Made by a program: the position numbers and the translations under genes
Assembly: GCA_016713965.1 (NCBI GenBank)
Contig: JADJOC010000004.1
Coordinates: 8,174 to 72,173 of the forward strand
Length of the DNA: 64,000 bases
Reading direction: 5' to 3'
Source: Chitinophagaceae bacterium
GTDB taxonomy: Bacteria > Bacteroidota > Bacteroidia > Chitinophagales > Chitinophagaceae
Notes under the pieces: model-generated
The model's database searches: none
The model's input: only the letters and a program-made list of their open reading frames with translations
What the model was told of the DNA's origin: nothing
Part shown: one piece after another, positions 36,215 to 46,039 of the stretch
Layout: the number at the start of each line of letters is the position of its first letter
Position numbering within the stretch: position 1 is the first letter of the stretch

Positions 36215-36362
36215 GTGTAACTTTCTTTAATTGATTTATTGGAATTGGATTCCCAAAATTTCTAACCAATACCTGCCCATCAGGACGTACTGCAATAATT
36301 TCGGAAATAACCTTTACTTCTATAATATCACCAATTTTAAAGAAAATATCTCTTTTTGCCAT
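36177..36362 (-). CDS. Hypothetical beta-strand protein
   Basis: A 61-residue protein, mostly beta in character (GDIIEVKVISEIIAVRPDG). It could be a small OB or Tudor-like fold. It belongs to the short-gene operon downstream of ardC. Function unknown. Confidence 0.5.
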   Translation of the reverse strand: MAKRDIFFKIGDIIEVKVISEIIAVRPDGQVLVRNFGNPIPINQLKKVTHENKSAEMDDGS

Positions 36363-36391
36363 AATTATATTTTAAAATCTTTAATAAATTC

Positions 36392-36562
36392 TTAAATCCA
36401 GTTGTAAGTTACAAACTGAAATGCTGTTTTACGTCTTTCCTCATTTGATACCATCCAGGTATGTTTTAATGCTTTCTTAAAAGCAATATTTTTGCTTTTT
36501 TTCAACTGCCAGGCATAAAGCATTAAACAGGATAAATAGCGGTTAAATTGAGCCCTATTCAT
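36392..36562 (-). CDS. Hypothetical protein following ardC
   Basis: A 56-residue basic protein from the Met at 36562 (an upstream in-frame start at 36598 is possible). MNRAQFNRYLSCLMLYAWQL resembles small proteins that accompany plasmid ardC genes. No motif. Confidence 0.45.
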   Translation of the reverse strand: MNRAQFNRYLSCLMLYAWQLKKSKNIAFKKALKHTWMVSNEERRKTAFQFVTYNWI

Positions 36563-36634
36563 AATATGGATGTAGTTTTTTACTTGCTTACGCTGCAATT
36601 TTTCATTTTTAAAATATATACATACTGATTAATT

Positions 36635-37597
36635 TTATTCAAAAGGTAAATACCTAAGTGGTGCATCCATTTTTAGCTGTCCTTCTCCCCCACTTCCTGT
36701 TTTAATAATATTTAAAATATATTTCGATGCTTTTGCCGCTTTATTAGCTGCTGATACCAATAAAGTTTTATCATTTTTTAAAGCTTTTATCCAACCTTGC
36801 AAATATGCAGCACCATTTTCTTTTAATTTTTCATCCAATATTCCTGTATAGGCACAAAGTTGTGCCGCTCCCATTTCTGCTGTCAACTCTTCTTTACTGT
36901 AACTTTCACTACCAAAAGAGCTATTAACATTATTTTCATCTTTAAAGCGATTTAATCGTTTAACATGGCCAGTGCTATGTATTAATTCATGGAATAAGGT
37001 TTGATAATAAAACTTTGAATTATTAAATTGTCCAATTAAAGGCATATAGATTACATCATGAATAGGGCTATATGCTGGTTGGTTGCCTTGATGCTTAATT
37101 TTCGGTGCATTACTCATCTGGGCTATTATTGAAGCGCAAGTATCAATTATATTGTTGTCATGTGATAGTTCATATTTAATAGTTTTAAATTCTATGCCAC
37201 CTACTTGTGCCACATTAAAAACATAATGTATAAACGGCGTAAAAACTTTTTTTACTTCCTCCTCTCCTGCTTCACTTTTATTGCAGGTAGAATATTTGCT
37301 CACTTTCCAAAAAATTACCGGTGTTGATTTCTCTCCTTTTCTAACATAGCCGCCTAATTGTTGAACTTGCTTAAAGCTAATATACTGTGCCGTAGGATAA
37401 TTATTTTTTTGTGCTTTATAGGACAAGTAAAACTGGTTAAACCCTTCATATACTCTTCCACTAAAATAATTATTTGCACTTTGAAGTGATATACTATTAA
37501 ATCCTTTTTCCCATACTATATTGCCTTTTTCTAATTCTGCAATAATTTCTGTAGTTATATCCGCAGCTAATTGATTAAATTTTTCTTTTGTGTTCAT
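36635..37597 (-). CDS. ardC: ArdC-like antirestriction protein
   Basis: A 320-residue protein. The N-terminal ArdC ssDNA-binding domain spans about 1-125 (IVWEKGF, YISFKQVQQLGGYVRKGEK). A zincin domain follows, with HELIHSTGH near residue 205 and the later ELTAEMGAA, the MPTase-type polyvalent domain. ArdC proteins protect incoming plasmid DNA during conjugation. The length and both domains match the family, so it is probably functional. Expected on the leading region of a conjugative plasmid. Confidence 0.85.
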   Translation of the reverse strand: MNTKEKFNQLAADITTEIIAELEKGNIVWEKGFNSISLQSANNYFSGRVYEGFNQFYLSYKAQKNNYPTAQYISFKQVQQLGGYVRKGEKSTPVIFWKVSKYSTCNKSEAGEEEVKKVFTPFIHYVFNVAQVGGIEFKTIKYELSHDNNIIDTCASIIAQMSNAPKIKHQGNQPAYSPIHDVIYMPLIGQFNNSKFYYQTLFHELIHSTGHVKRLNRFKDENNVNSSFGSESYSKEELTAEMGAAQLCAYTGILDEKLKENGAAYLQGWIKALKNDKTLLVSAANKAAKASKYILNIIKTGSGGEGQLKMDAPLRYLPFE

Positions 37598-37819
37598 GTT
37601 ATTTGTAGTTTTTTTCTTGCTTACACTGCAAGGGTTTTAATTGTAAATATTATACTATAAATAAAGCAAATATTATACCAAAAAGTAACAAAAGGGTACT
37701 TTTTTATTATTATTTTGACACTTAAAAATTACTACTTTTTACCCTACTATTAAATTTCTATACCTTGATTGGATTACAAAACTTAATAGTAAGATATTTG
37801 CTAATAAATTGTTTGTAAT

Positions 37820-38644
37820 ATGAAGCGTTATCGAGTTTTAAGTTTTGATATGGATTCACGAAGTCATTTAATAAAATTTTATCAGGATAATTCTGAAACA
37901 ATAAAAGATAAAACGAATTATCAAAATATTCTACTAAGTTTAAAAACTCAATTTGGGGAAGATAATTTTAATTTAAAAATTCAGGACTTATTAGATATTG
38001 GTTCAAAACCACATTCCATAATCGCATATCATAATAAATTCTTAGAGCAAATTAGAAGTTCTTTTATAATCGGTGCGTACTATCCCGCATTAACTGGTGC
38101 TTGTGCTCTTGGAGAAAGAATATTAAATCACCTTTTACTTAATTTACGTGATAATTATAAAAATACTCCGGAATACAAACTTGTTTATAGAAAAAACTCT
38201 TTTGATAATTGGGATACATTAATTAATACATTAACCAGTTGGAATATACTTTTATCGAATGCTTCTTCAAATTACAAAATCTTAAAAGAGAAACGTAATG
38301 CATCAATACACTTCACTAGCGAAACAGATTATAAAGAACGCCAACAAGCACATGAAGCTTTAATATTAATTCAAAAAATAATTGAAGAACAATTCACAGC
38401 ATTTGGCGATAGACCTTGGTTTATTACTGATATTCCTGGAGAAATATATATAAAATCATCTTGGGAATCAAACCCTTTTATTCAATTGGTGTACCTACCA
38501 AATTCTGTTTTAGTTGGATATAAACATGAGATTAAAACAATAGTTCCTTCAATAGTAATAAATGATGAATTCGTTTATGGTCTTAATACATTAACAGATC
38601 AAGAATTTAGTACAAAAAGAAAAATGCTAATTAATGATAAATAA
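37820..38644 (+). CDS. HEPN-like domain protein
   Basis: A 274-residue protein. The helical core (ALTGACALGERILNHLLLNL, then KRNASIHF) contains R-x4-H (RNASIH near residue 170), the ribonuclease motif of HEPN domains. The ~90-residue C-terminus is beta-rich and unassigned. No MNT-type partner is adjacent. It could be an RNase toxin or a defence protein. It converges with the CoiA-like gene, leaving 131 bases between. Confidence 0.55.
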   Translation: MKRYRVLSFDMDSRSHLIKFYQDNSETIKDKTNYQNILLSLKTQFGEDNFNLKIQDLLDIGSKPHSIIAYHNKFLEQIRSSFIIGAYYPALTGACALGERILNHLLLNLRDNYKNTPEYKLVYRKNSFDNWDTLINTLTSWNILLSNASSNYKILKEKRNASIHFTSETDYKERQQAHEALILIQKIIEEQFTAFGDRPWFITDIPGEIYIKSSWESNPFIQLVYLPNSVLVGYKHEIKTIVPSIVINDEFVYGLNTLTDQEFSTKRKMLINDK

Positions 38645-38775
38645 TGCCGATGTTGGTAGTTAATTATTCCCTATTTCAATTAATATATTTTCTATCCTTC
38701 GCATAGTTGCAGATAGTTTTTCGAAATCTCGCCTGATTGTCCGCTTACATATAACAAGATCTTTATTAGCGACTG

Positions 38776-39648
38776 TTAACCTCGATACTTTTTCAAAAAA
38801 ATTTGCCTTGATACAATTTGGCCGAAACCATTACCATTTTCATAGAGGGTTTTTATAAGAAAAAGGAACCCATTATTTAAGTCAAGAAAGATTGGTTTCA
38901 TTGCTGTTCTCCAAGTTTTTCTTAGATGTGACCACTTGAAATTTGTATGGTATATTTTATTTCTTTCTAATTCTTGCCTGAATTTGCAATCTATTAAATA
39001 GCCTACAAAAGCATTTACAATTAGTGGGTCTAGAGATTCATACGTTGAGTTTTTAATATTAAACCAGTATTCAGAATCAGTTTCATCATCAAATTCACGT
39101 ATGTAATCACATTTTTTCAAAGCAGATAAAATTTGACCATTACAATCGTTTATAGGTATGGTTATGGAATAACCAATAGTTTTGTTTGGATGATGCTTTT
39201 TTATATATTGTTTCCATACTGGTTCAAATGGCTCTGGGGGAAATTGTTTAAAATATAAATTGTGCTTAAAGTCAAAAGAATTTATCACCCAAACCATTTT
39301 ACTGTAAAATGCCTCTCTTTCATATATGTCTTCAGGCGAAATATTTGAGTTCTGTATTTCAATGACAGTGCCTTTTTCAGTAAGAATATCAGCGATGTGT
39401 GTCTCATAGCCTTTGGTAATAAACACTTCTCTTAATTCTTTTTCAAAATAGTTTTGCCATTTCAAATGCCATTCGCTAATTGGCTCATAAGACCAGCTAT
39501 CACAATCTTTCAGACCCTTATGCGCCCAATGCCAAATATTTAATTGCCCGCATTTTGGAGTTAAATCTGCTTTACAATTTGGGCATATTGCCGTTCCGCT
39601 AGGAGAGGCTTTTACTTTATTCCCCGTTAAATCAATTGCATATTGCAT
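38776..39648 (-). CDS. CoiA-like nuclease-domain protein
   Basis: A 290-residue protein. AICPNCKADLTPKCG and HWAHKGLKDCDSW form the N-terminal zinc-binding and HWAH signature of the CoiA family. The nuclease core DILTEKGTVIEIQNSNIS supplies Asp and Glu-x-Gln. It is the last of three co-directional genes (40299 to 38776), with a 27-base gap. The family covers competence and accessory-island nucleases. A defence role is inferred. Confidence 0.75.
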   Translation of the reverse strand: MQYAIDLTGNKVKASPSGTAICPNCKADLTPKCGQLNIWHWAHKGLKDCDSWSYEPISEWHLKWQNYFEKELREVFITKGYETHIADILTEKGTVIEIQNSNISPEDIYEREAFYSKMVWVINSFDFKHNLYFKQFPPEPFEPVWKQYIKKHHPNKTIGYSITIPINDCNGQILSALKKCDYIREFDDETDSEYWFNIKNSTYESLDPLIVNAFVGYLIDCKFRQELERNKIYHTNFKWSHLRKTWRTAMKPIFLDLNNGFLFLIKTLYENGNGFGQIVSRQIFLKKYRG

Positions 39649-39675
39649 AATCGAAAGTTCGAAATAGTGGGCGCA

Positions 39676-39960
39676 CTATTTGATATCTTTTAAAGTCAAT
39701 TCATGTTGAAAAATAGCTTTGTTAATTTCTTTAAGTAAAAGTCTGTTGTCATGAATAGATTGGCAAAGGCTTGCATCAATATTTGAAATGTCTTCAACAG
39801 CTAAAGTATAGTCAGTTTTTTTAATTAAATTTGCAATTTCTTCAAAATGCATTTTATAAAATTCTCGAATTTTTGCAAACTCTTGTTTATTGTTAAACTC
39901 ATAAATATCGCTTCTAAGATTGTTTTCTAATTGTCGTTTATATTCTTCCATATTTTTCAT
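39676..39960 (-). CDS. Hypothetical helical protein
   Basis: A 94-residue all-alpha, charged protein without motifs. It starts immediately after the stop of the gene at 39961 and ends 27 bases before the CoiA-like gene, so it is translated as part of that operon. Function unknown. Confidence 0.55.
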   Translation of the reverse strand: MKNMEEYKRQLENNLRSDIYEFNNKQEFAKIREFYKMHFEEIANLIKKTDYTLAVEDISNIDASLCQSIHDNRLLLKEINKAIFQHELTLKDIK

Positions 39961-40299
39961 TTATTCGATTACTATATTATCATACAAACTTGGGTCGTCT
40001 GATAGACATTCCCAAGTCATTGCAAGATTACTATTTGATGAAAATTTTGTCACAACAATATGTGTGATATTGTATTGCTCTTTATCAATAATCTCTGATT
40101 TTATAGAAAGCCTTCTTTGTAACTTACTTAATTGAGCAACTATTTTTAAACCCTCCATTGTGAGATCAATAAAGTCAATGACTAAATAAAAATCCCCGCC
40201 TTCAGCAAGTCCAATAGTTAAGTTTACAGTATAATCATACTTATCTTCTAATCTGACTTTACCCTTAATATTTTTCTGAACTATTACAGGCTCTTTCAT
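39961..40299 (-). CDS. Hypothetical protein, first gene of the CoiA-like operon
   Basis: A 112-residue protein of mixed strands and helices (DFYLVIDFIDLTMEGLKIV). No family recognised. It heads the three-gene operon leading to the CoiA-like nuclease. Confidence 0.55.
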   Translation of the reverse strand: MKEPVIVQKNIKGKVRLEDKYDYTVNLTIGLAEGGDFYLVIDFIDLTMEGLKIVAQLSKLQRRLSIKSEIIDKEQYNITHIVVTKFSSNSNLAMTWECLSDDPSLYDNIVIE

Positions 40300-40400
40300 T
40301 GCTGGATTGTTTTAAATCTAAATATAAGAATGTTTTTATACTAATAAAAATACTAATAGTTCATATTATTTTTGATTATAATATTTAAATTAATAAACAC

Positions 40401-40681
40401 CTGCATGGTTGCAAAAATGGTTAAAAAGCTTTTCAAAATCTTACCCGGCTGATAAGCGTGGTAAGTAAGGAAAGCAGCCATGCAGCTTGGAATAACCCTG
40501 TTTGCATCGATGCAATCCTTTGTTGCATTTTTAAATACTTATTGTTTTATGATGGAAGAGTAAAGCAAGTAGTATTTAACGGCTTAGGGATAGAAACGAA
40601 TACCCCACAACGAAGCGCTGATAATGTGCTGTTAGTGTGAGGAGTAGCAGTGAAAAAGCCCGACCCGTAGGGTAAGCCCAA
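40401..40681. repeat. ~280 bp repeat, copy A (possible structured RNA)
   Basis: This segment matches 46254-46532 in the same orientation at roughly 87% by eye. Conserved parts include a CTTACC/GGTAAG hairpin, the palindrome GCATCGATGC, CGGCTTAGGGAT, GAAACGAATACCCCACAA, and a terminal CCCGACCC/GGGTAAGCCC. It has no long ORF. The two copies bracket the IS91, CBASS and SIR2 segment. It may be a non-coding RNA or a recombination remnant. Confidence 0.75.
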
Positions 40682-40996
40682 TTAAATCTTTATTCCCCTC
40701 CCCTACTTTTCGTCATTTTTTAATTTATCAATATCATAAATATTAGTATTTACTAGTGTGTCAGTGTGTGATGTTCCATTTGCATGAACTCCAACGTTCG
40801 AAGCTTGGCGAATTACGGGAATAGTAGCTGGTCAAGCCCGGAACAAATGCTGATTGAAACATGATATACAAGATAAGATAAAATGCTCACCAATGTTTGT
40901 CCTGCGCCAATAACGCCAAACCCAATGTTGAACAAAACCTTCGGTAGCCGATCATCATTTAAACTTTGTAAATTTATTACTTAAACATTACCTATC

Positions 40997-41948
40997 ATGA
41001 CAAAAAAAATCACCTGAAGATTTAAGGTATAACAAATACCTCAATCAGGCATGCCGCGAAGTTACAGGATTTGCCGTTTTATTACAACGCTTTGAACGTA
41101 ATATTAGCATTTTGGGCCGTAGCCCCAAAACCTTTGAAAACTATTCACGCCACCTGGCTGCTATGACCTTACACTTTAAATGTTTGCCTACCGAGCTGGA
41201 TGCAGAGCAGGTAAAAGATTATTTGTACTTGTTGCAACAACGAAGCCCTACACCCTCGCAAACCTATTTCAAACATACGGTATATGGTCTTCGGTTTATG
41301 CTAAAAACAGAAGGCTTGCCTTATTTGTTTTTGCATTTACCCACTATTAAAAAAAATAAAAAACTTCCTGTAATACTTAGCAAAGAAGAAGTGTGGCGTA
41401 TGCTTAGTACAGCAAAGTTATTAAAGCACCGCATCCTTATTGGTTTAATTTATGGTTGTGGTTTGCGCTGCCTGGAAGTGCGTAATATCCGCCTGGTAGA
41501 TTTACAGTTTGAGCGCATGCAACTGCATATTGTACAAAGCAAAGGCAATAAAGACAGATACGTTCCTTTGAGCCATCATTTAATACGTGGCATACAAAAA
41601 TATATTGCAAGCGAACATCCACAAGAATATTTATTCAATGGTAAGCCCAACGAACGAGCCGGAGGCGATTTTGATTTCCGCTATAGCCAGCGTGGTGTGC
41701 AATGGGTTATACAATCCATTGCTAAACAAGCAGGGATTAACAAAGAGGTGCATACCCATACCTTGCGTCATTGCTATGCTACGCATTTGCTTGAAGATGG
41801 TATCAACATCGTTACACTCAAAGATTTATTGGGACATCAATCCATAGAAACAACGATGGAATATTTACATGTATGCCAATTGCAAAATTTAAAATCATTT
41901 AGTCCACTAGATACATTATTTGCCCAATGCGCCCCACAGCCCAGGTAG
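40997..41948 (+). CDS. Tyrosine recombinase of the IS91 element (frameshifted)
   Basis: The catalytic residues are R (GCGLRCLEV), K (SKGNKDRYV), HTLRH, LGHQS and the Tyr in MEYLHV, a complete tyrosine recombinase. From 41112 the frame is open to 41948. Upstream, the coherent N-terminus (SPEDLRYNKYLNQACREVTG) continues back to the ATG at 40997 only if the run of eight A at 41002-41009 were seven. The indel removes about 38 residues; it is either an error or slippage. Its stop overlaps the transposase start. Confidence 0.85.
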
Positions 41949-43029
41949 CCACCGCTATTGACTTATTGGGCAATGAAGTAGGGCAAATGAATTTACCGGT
42001 GCATGTATTAAAGACACTCCGTGCCATACAACAATGCCGCACATCGGCATTGGGAGGCCATGTAGATGCCTGCAGCAGTTGTGGTACCCTTCACATTTCT
42101 TACAACTCTTGCCGTAACCGCCATTGCCCCCAATGCCAGGGCCATAAGCGTGTGCAATGGATACAAAAACGTGAAGCAGAATTATTGCCTACGGTGTATT
42201 ACCATGTGGTGTTCACTTTGCCGGCAGAGCTGAACCCGCTTTGCCTGGAAAGCCCCAGGCTGGTGTACGGTGCTTTGTTTGAAAGCGCCTGGCAAACCCT
42301 GCAAAAGATGGGGGCCGCTAAAAATTTACAATTGGGCATGATTTGTATTTTGCATACCTGGGGCAAAACCTTTCATTGCACCCACACTTGCATTGCATAG
42401 TTCCAGGGGCTGGTATTGATGCTAAAGGCAATTGGCAAAAAATAGATGCAAAGGATAAATTTTTATTCCCGGTAAAGGCGATGGGTAAAATATACCGGGC
42501 AAAATATGTTGCCAGCTTACGCAAGCAAAATTATAATGACAAAGCGTTAATAGAAACCCTGTTTTTAAAAAACTGGGTGGTATATGCCAAGCGTCCTTTT
42601 GGTAACCCTTCCAGTGTAATTGAATACCTGGGCCGCTATACCCACAAAGTTGCCATCAGTAACCAACGCATAAAAGCTGTAAACAAAGATGGGGTTACAT
42701 TCCAATACAAAGATTATAAAGGGCAAGGCATCCAAAAAGAAATGCGGTTAAGTGTACAAGAATTTGTCCGCCGCTTTAGCATGCATATTTTACCACATCG
42801 TTTTGTACGCATCAGGCATTATGGTTTTTTGAGTAGCACCTGGAAGCGAAAAAAATTAAAAGGCTTACAACAAAAATTAGCTGTGCAAATACCCATTAGG
42901 GAAGTACAAACCCTTTTGCACAAATGCCCTCATTGCAAAACGGGAACACTGGTAACAATAGCTGTATTTGGTAAACGTGGGCCACCTTCAAAATATCTTA
43001 CGGAAACAAAACCTATTGCCTGTAGCTAA
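41927..43029 (+). pseudogene. IS91-family HUH transposase, frameshifted
   Basis: The first frame (41927-42400) holds the N-terminal zinc finger (CSSCGTLHISYNSCRNRHC, CPQCQ). The second (ending at 43029) holds the HUH motif HPHLHCIVPGAG and the catalytic EYLGRYTHKVAISN. They join at TGGGGCAAAAC (about 42358-42365): a fifth G would restore one protein of about 367 residues. All family motifs are otherwise intact. An assembly error in the G-run is as likely as real decay. Confidence 0.85.
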
Positions 43030-43174
43030 ATTATGGGTAGGGGATTTTTTGTGCGTATGAAAACAAAAGTGCTACCTTAGGTTGCTAACCTGGCAAAAAA
43101 TAGCAGCCATAAAAAAAATACCTATGTAAATTGAAAATGTTTTGCTCAGCTACACTCAACCATAACCCCATAAC

Positions 43175-43255
43175 ATCGGCATCGGTTTCGTTCAACATCG
43201 CCTTCATTGTTCGTCCTACGGACGCAACGAAGGCTTAGTTATTAGCAGCAGGCAT
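43175..43255. other. attC-like hairpin sequence downstream of the CD-NTase gene
   Basis: GCCTTC...GTCC-TAC-GGAC...GAAGGC forms a long imperfect hairpin (43203-43236), followed by TTAGTTATTAGCAG. On the minus strand this is the 3' side of the CD-NTase gene. The folding pattern and TTATTAGC core resemble cassette-associated repeats. It is inferred, not proven. The rest of the 230-base gap (43030-43175) has no gene. Confidence 0.4.
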
Positions 43256-43259
43256 TGTG

Positions 43260-44036
43260 TCACTTGATTGGTAAAATTGATGAAAGTTCAGGCTCAATAT
43301 ATTCTGGAATATTATGCGCTTCTAATATTTTCAAGCGTCTTCTTTTTTCCTTAATAGATTCTACAAACCGTTTCTGTTGTTCTGTTGTCGCAATGTCTGT
43401 AAGGCTGTAAGATGCAGAATGAAAATAGTCTTTAAGTTCTCTACAATCATAAATTTTATTAACAAGTTGCTTTTCAATGTCAAAAGATGTAAATGGTTTT
43501 CCGCTTAAATAATTCCAATATTTTATTATTCTAATAGCCGGTTTAATGAACCCTTTATTGTCTTTATCTTTTTGGTTCAATTTTGCTTGGATTCTTGAAG
43601 GATTAGATAAAATCCACTTTAACTCTTTTGTTCTTGGAGCAGGAATTCTTACTTCCTCGTTTGAAACAAAAATTGCTGGAACTATCTCAAATTTTATATG
43701 CTCTAATTCAATTGCTATTGTCGGATGGTCAGGATAAATATTAGAACGAGGATAGTTGTCAGCAGCAAATGACTTTATTTGATTTAGGTATGTTTGTGGT
43801 TGAAAATCCTTGCTTTTGAAAATTACTAAAATATCAACATCGGCATTTTCGTCTTTTGTTATAAATGTGTCTTTTGCATATGAGCCGAATACTTTTACTT
43901 CAAAAAGTCTATCTTAAAAAATGCCCCATAATTTTTGTTTAATGAAACCCATTGACTTGTCTATTTTTTCCTTTTCTGTGTCTCCGAGAATTAGATATTT
44001 GTCAAGTTTAGCTAAATATGAGTTTGTGTCTATCAT
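43260..44036 (-). pseudogene. CD-NTase (SMODS) cyclase with an in-frame stop
   Basis: From ATG at 44036 the frame reads MIDTNSYLAKLDKYLIL..., then TAA at codon 41 (43914-43916), then DRLFEVKVFGSYAKDT and DENADVDILVIF in the same frame to 43260. GSY...DVD is the CD-NTase active site, and HIKFEIVPA and PQTYL match the SMODS family. Without the stop it would be about 258 residues. Its start overlaps the SLATT gene by ATGA. The stop is a substitution, not an indel, so the cyclase is probably inactive unless the stop is read through. Confidence 0.85.
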
Positions 44037-44554
44037 AATTCTAATTCATCTTTTGTGTAATTCTCTTCTCCATTTTTAATTCCAAGTTGAGCAAGTTCAT
44101 AATCCTTTTTAGACGTTGGGAATTGCTCTGCCTCTTTATTTATGTCATCAATTTCCTTTGCAATATTTTCTAACCGTTCAATTGTTTCACTCTTTTCGAT
44201 TTGATTGTCTGAAATGTAAGCTTGGAGTCTGTCACAGCTTTTATAAACACTTAGATATCTATTTCCTATTCTTCTATGTCCTTCAACTTTTTTGTTGAAA
44301 TTAAAATAAGTCTGAAAACCGCTTAAAAGAGCAGCGATAAATGCAAGAATAATTGGAAGGAGTTTTAAAGAAGATTCGGTGTTGTCTGTAAATATGAAAA
44401 ATAGAACTGTCCCTGTAACAATATTTATTATTGTCAATGGTATACCAAGCCAATAATGATATGATTCAACTCTGTCTGCTGCATTGAAATGCTTTTTCTT
44501 CCCATAAAGGCAGTCAACTTTTACTTTCTTTATTTTGTCATTTAGTGTTGTCAT
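44033..44554 (-). CDS. SLATT-domain membrane effector (CBASS-like)
   Basis: A 173-residue protein with two central transmembrane helices (TIINIVTGTVLFFIF and LLPIILAFIAALLSGF) between helical flanks, the SLATT layout. It overlaps the CD-NTase gene by four bases, the usual effector-cyclase pairing of CBASS. The effector is expected to disrupt the inner membrane on binding the cyclic nucleotide. It looks intact, although its cyclase is broken. Confidence 0.82.
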   Translation of the reverse strand: MTTLNDKIKKVKVDCLYGKKKHFNAADRVESYHYWLGIPLTIINIVTGTVLFFIFTDNTESSLKLLPIILAFIAALLSGFQTYFNFNKKVEGHRRIGNRYLSVYKSCDRLQAYISDNQIEKSETIERLENIAKEIDDINKEAEQFPTSKKDYELAQLGIKNGEENYTKDELEL

Positions 44555-44577
44555 ACTGTTTGAGGTTGTGTAGGATT

Positions 44578-44713
44578 ACTGCTAACGGTTTGGACTTGCC
44601 GAAGGTGGGGATTTGAAATACTAATGCTCAAATTTACTACAATGTTCAATAGAATTCCAAATGCTCAACCTTGCAATTCTGCTCCAATTTTGGCAAACCC
44701 CTGTTATCTGCTG
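44578..44713. other. attC-like inverted repeat between SIR2 and SLATT genes
   Basis: GCTAACGGTTTGGACTTGCC (44581-44600) is an imperfect inverted repeat of TGGCAAACCCCTGTTATC (44691-44708), with a ~90-base interior. The ends GTTAGC and ATAAC resemble R boxes of integron attC sites. A matching GTTAAGCG core occurs on the minus strand near 46083, before the SIR2 gene. It suggests cassette-type recombination. No IntI gene is in the window. Confidence 0.45.
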
Positions 44714-44722
44714 GTGTTCTTT

Positions 44723-46039
44723 TCACCCGTGTTGTTGTGTTGCTAAAAATTCTTTCATCCCAATTGCATAAACTATAATTTTATCTCCAAAATATTCGTT
44801 GCAAGTTTCATTTATTCTTTTTGATGTGAAATTATTTAAATAATGAGTAAATACACTAATAAATTTTTGCTGCAACAATTCATATCCGTTTTTATCATTA
44901 CTTTCATCATATGCTGGGTCAACAATACAAATTTTAATTTTAGGATTATATTTCAATGCTGTTTTAATACTCATATTAATATGTTCGTCTCCAAATGAAT
45001 AACCAATTATGAATAAAACATCTGCGTAAATACAATCTGTATCAAATGCCGTTTGCATTTGTTTAAATGGAGCTATGTATCCTTTTTGTGCTTTTTGATA
45101 ACCAGTAATAATATTTGAAACTAGAATACTTTTTCCTTTTTCAATTTGTATATACGGTTGTTCTGTTAAGTTACTTTGTAGGTATGGTGAGGCTTGCAAG
45201 AATAGTTCTGCATTAAATAACTGAAATTCATCTCTCGGTTCGGGTTTCCAAAAAGCTGAGCCATGTAAATTATAATGACAATGACAATCAAAGTCAGTTA
45301 TTATTCTTGGAATATTCGCACGTATTTTTGTTCCCAACTCAACACTTTCTCCGCATTCATAACCTTCAAATATTTCACTTATTCCACTTTTCAATGCAAG
45401 AACTTTGAAATTTCTATCATAGTTTAAAGAATACATTCTTAAAACATTCTCATTTGAATTTAGTCGTTCTAACCAATTTGAAAATAGTGAATTAATTTCT
45501 GTATTAGCTTCTGTAAATATTTTGGTATGTTCGCCATTTCTATGATAGGCATATTTAGAAATTCTTGCATTTATTGTTGTCAATAAATCAGCTAATAATA
45601 GTTGAAAGAAATATTGAGCAGGAGCTTCTTTGTTAAGTGCCCCTATGTGTTGAAATTCATAATTTACACTTTTAGGGATTTCTAATTTGAATCCGTGTTT
45701 TACTACACCTCCTTCTATGGAAAAATTCAATAGGGTTTCTTCAAAACAAGAACTAAAAAACACTTTCAGTAATGAAGGCGTCTTTTTGTCATTGTCAAAA
45801 GAGGAGTAATAAATTAGAAGTTCTTCTATAACATTGATAATGGTTTCAAAATTTATATCCTTTTCATCAAAACCACTCTTAACTAAAGATTGAAATATAT
45901 ATTCTGTTATTCGGGTATTGTTGTCATTGCAATAAAATCCGGATTCACGAATTAATTTTGTCAATTCGCAGGTTTTAGGTCCGTTCCAATCTAGTACAGC
46001 TCCAGCTCCTAATAATAATACTGTTCTTTTTTTATTCAT
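44723..46039 (-). CDS. SIR2-like domain defence protein
   Basis: A 438-residue protein. The SIR2-like Rossmann start is VLLLGAGAVLDWNGP, followed by MYSLNYDRNF, NLHGSAFW and IIGYSFGDEHIN, the usual order in SIR2 NADases of antiphage systems. No signal peptide is present. It probably depletes NAD+ on phage infection. It has no adjacent HerA or Argonaute partner. It sits beside the CBASS-like pair and is bounded by cassette-like recombination sequences. Confidence 0.85.
   Translation of the reverse strand: MNKKRTVLLLGAGAVLDWNGPKTCELTKLIRESGFYCNDNNTRITEYIFQSLVKSGFDEKDINFETIINVIEELLIYYSSFDNDKKTPSLLKVFFSSCFEETLLNFSIEGGVVKHGFKLEIPKSVNYEFQHIGALNKEAPAQYFFQLLLADLLTTINARISKYAYHRNGEHTKIFTEANTEINSLFSNWLERLNSNENVLRMYSLNYDRNFKVLALKSGISEIFEGYECGESVELGTKIRANIPRIITDFDCHCHYNLHGSAFWKPEPRDEFQLFNAELFLQASPYLQSNLTEQPYIQIEKGKSILVSNIITGYQKAQKGYIAPFKQMQTAFDTDCIYADVLFIIGYSFGDEHINMSIKTALKYNPKIKICIVDPAYDESNDKNGYELLQQKFISVFTHYLNNFTSKRINETCNEYFGDKIIVYAIGMKEFLATQQHG

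Larger units (their letters stand above)
40690..43170 (+). mobile_element. IS91-family element with tyrosine recombinase
   Basis: The element holds a tyrosine recombinase (40997-41948) overlapping an IS91 HUH transposase (41927-43029), the organisation of IS91-family elements that carry an accessory integrase. The boundaries are approximate. The bases ATGTTGAACAAAACC...GCCGAT near 40924-40952 recur inverted near 43175-43198. No classical terminal repeat or target duplication was confirmed. The leading ~300 bases (40690-40996) have no gene. Confidence 0.75.

Noticed and set aside
40458..40640. A 60-residue frame inside repeat copy A
   Set aside because: It is not kept in copy B, where the frame is broken, so it is not a shared protein.
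40401..40681. Group II intron or retron RNA
   Set aside because: No reverse transcriptase in the window and no recognisable domain V.
41112..41948. Integron integrase IntI beside the attC-like sites
   Set aside because: The recombinase belongs to the IS91-associated type and overlaps the transposase; no IntI-specific insertion was seen.
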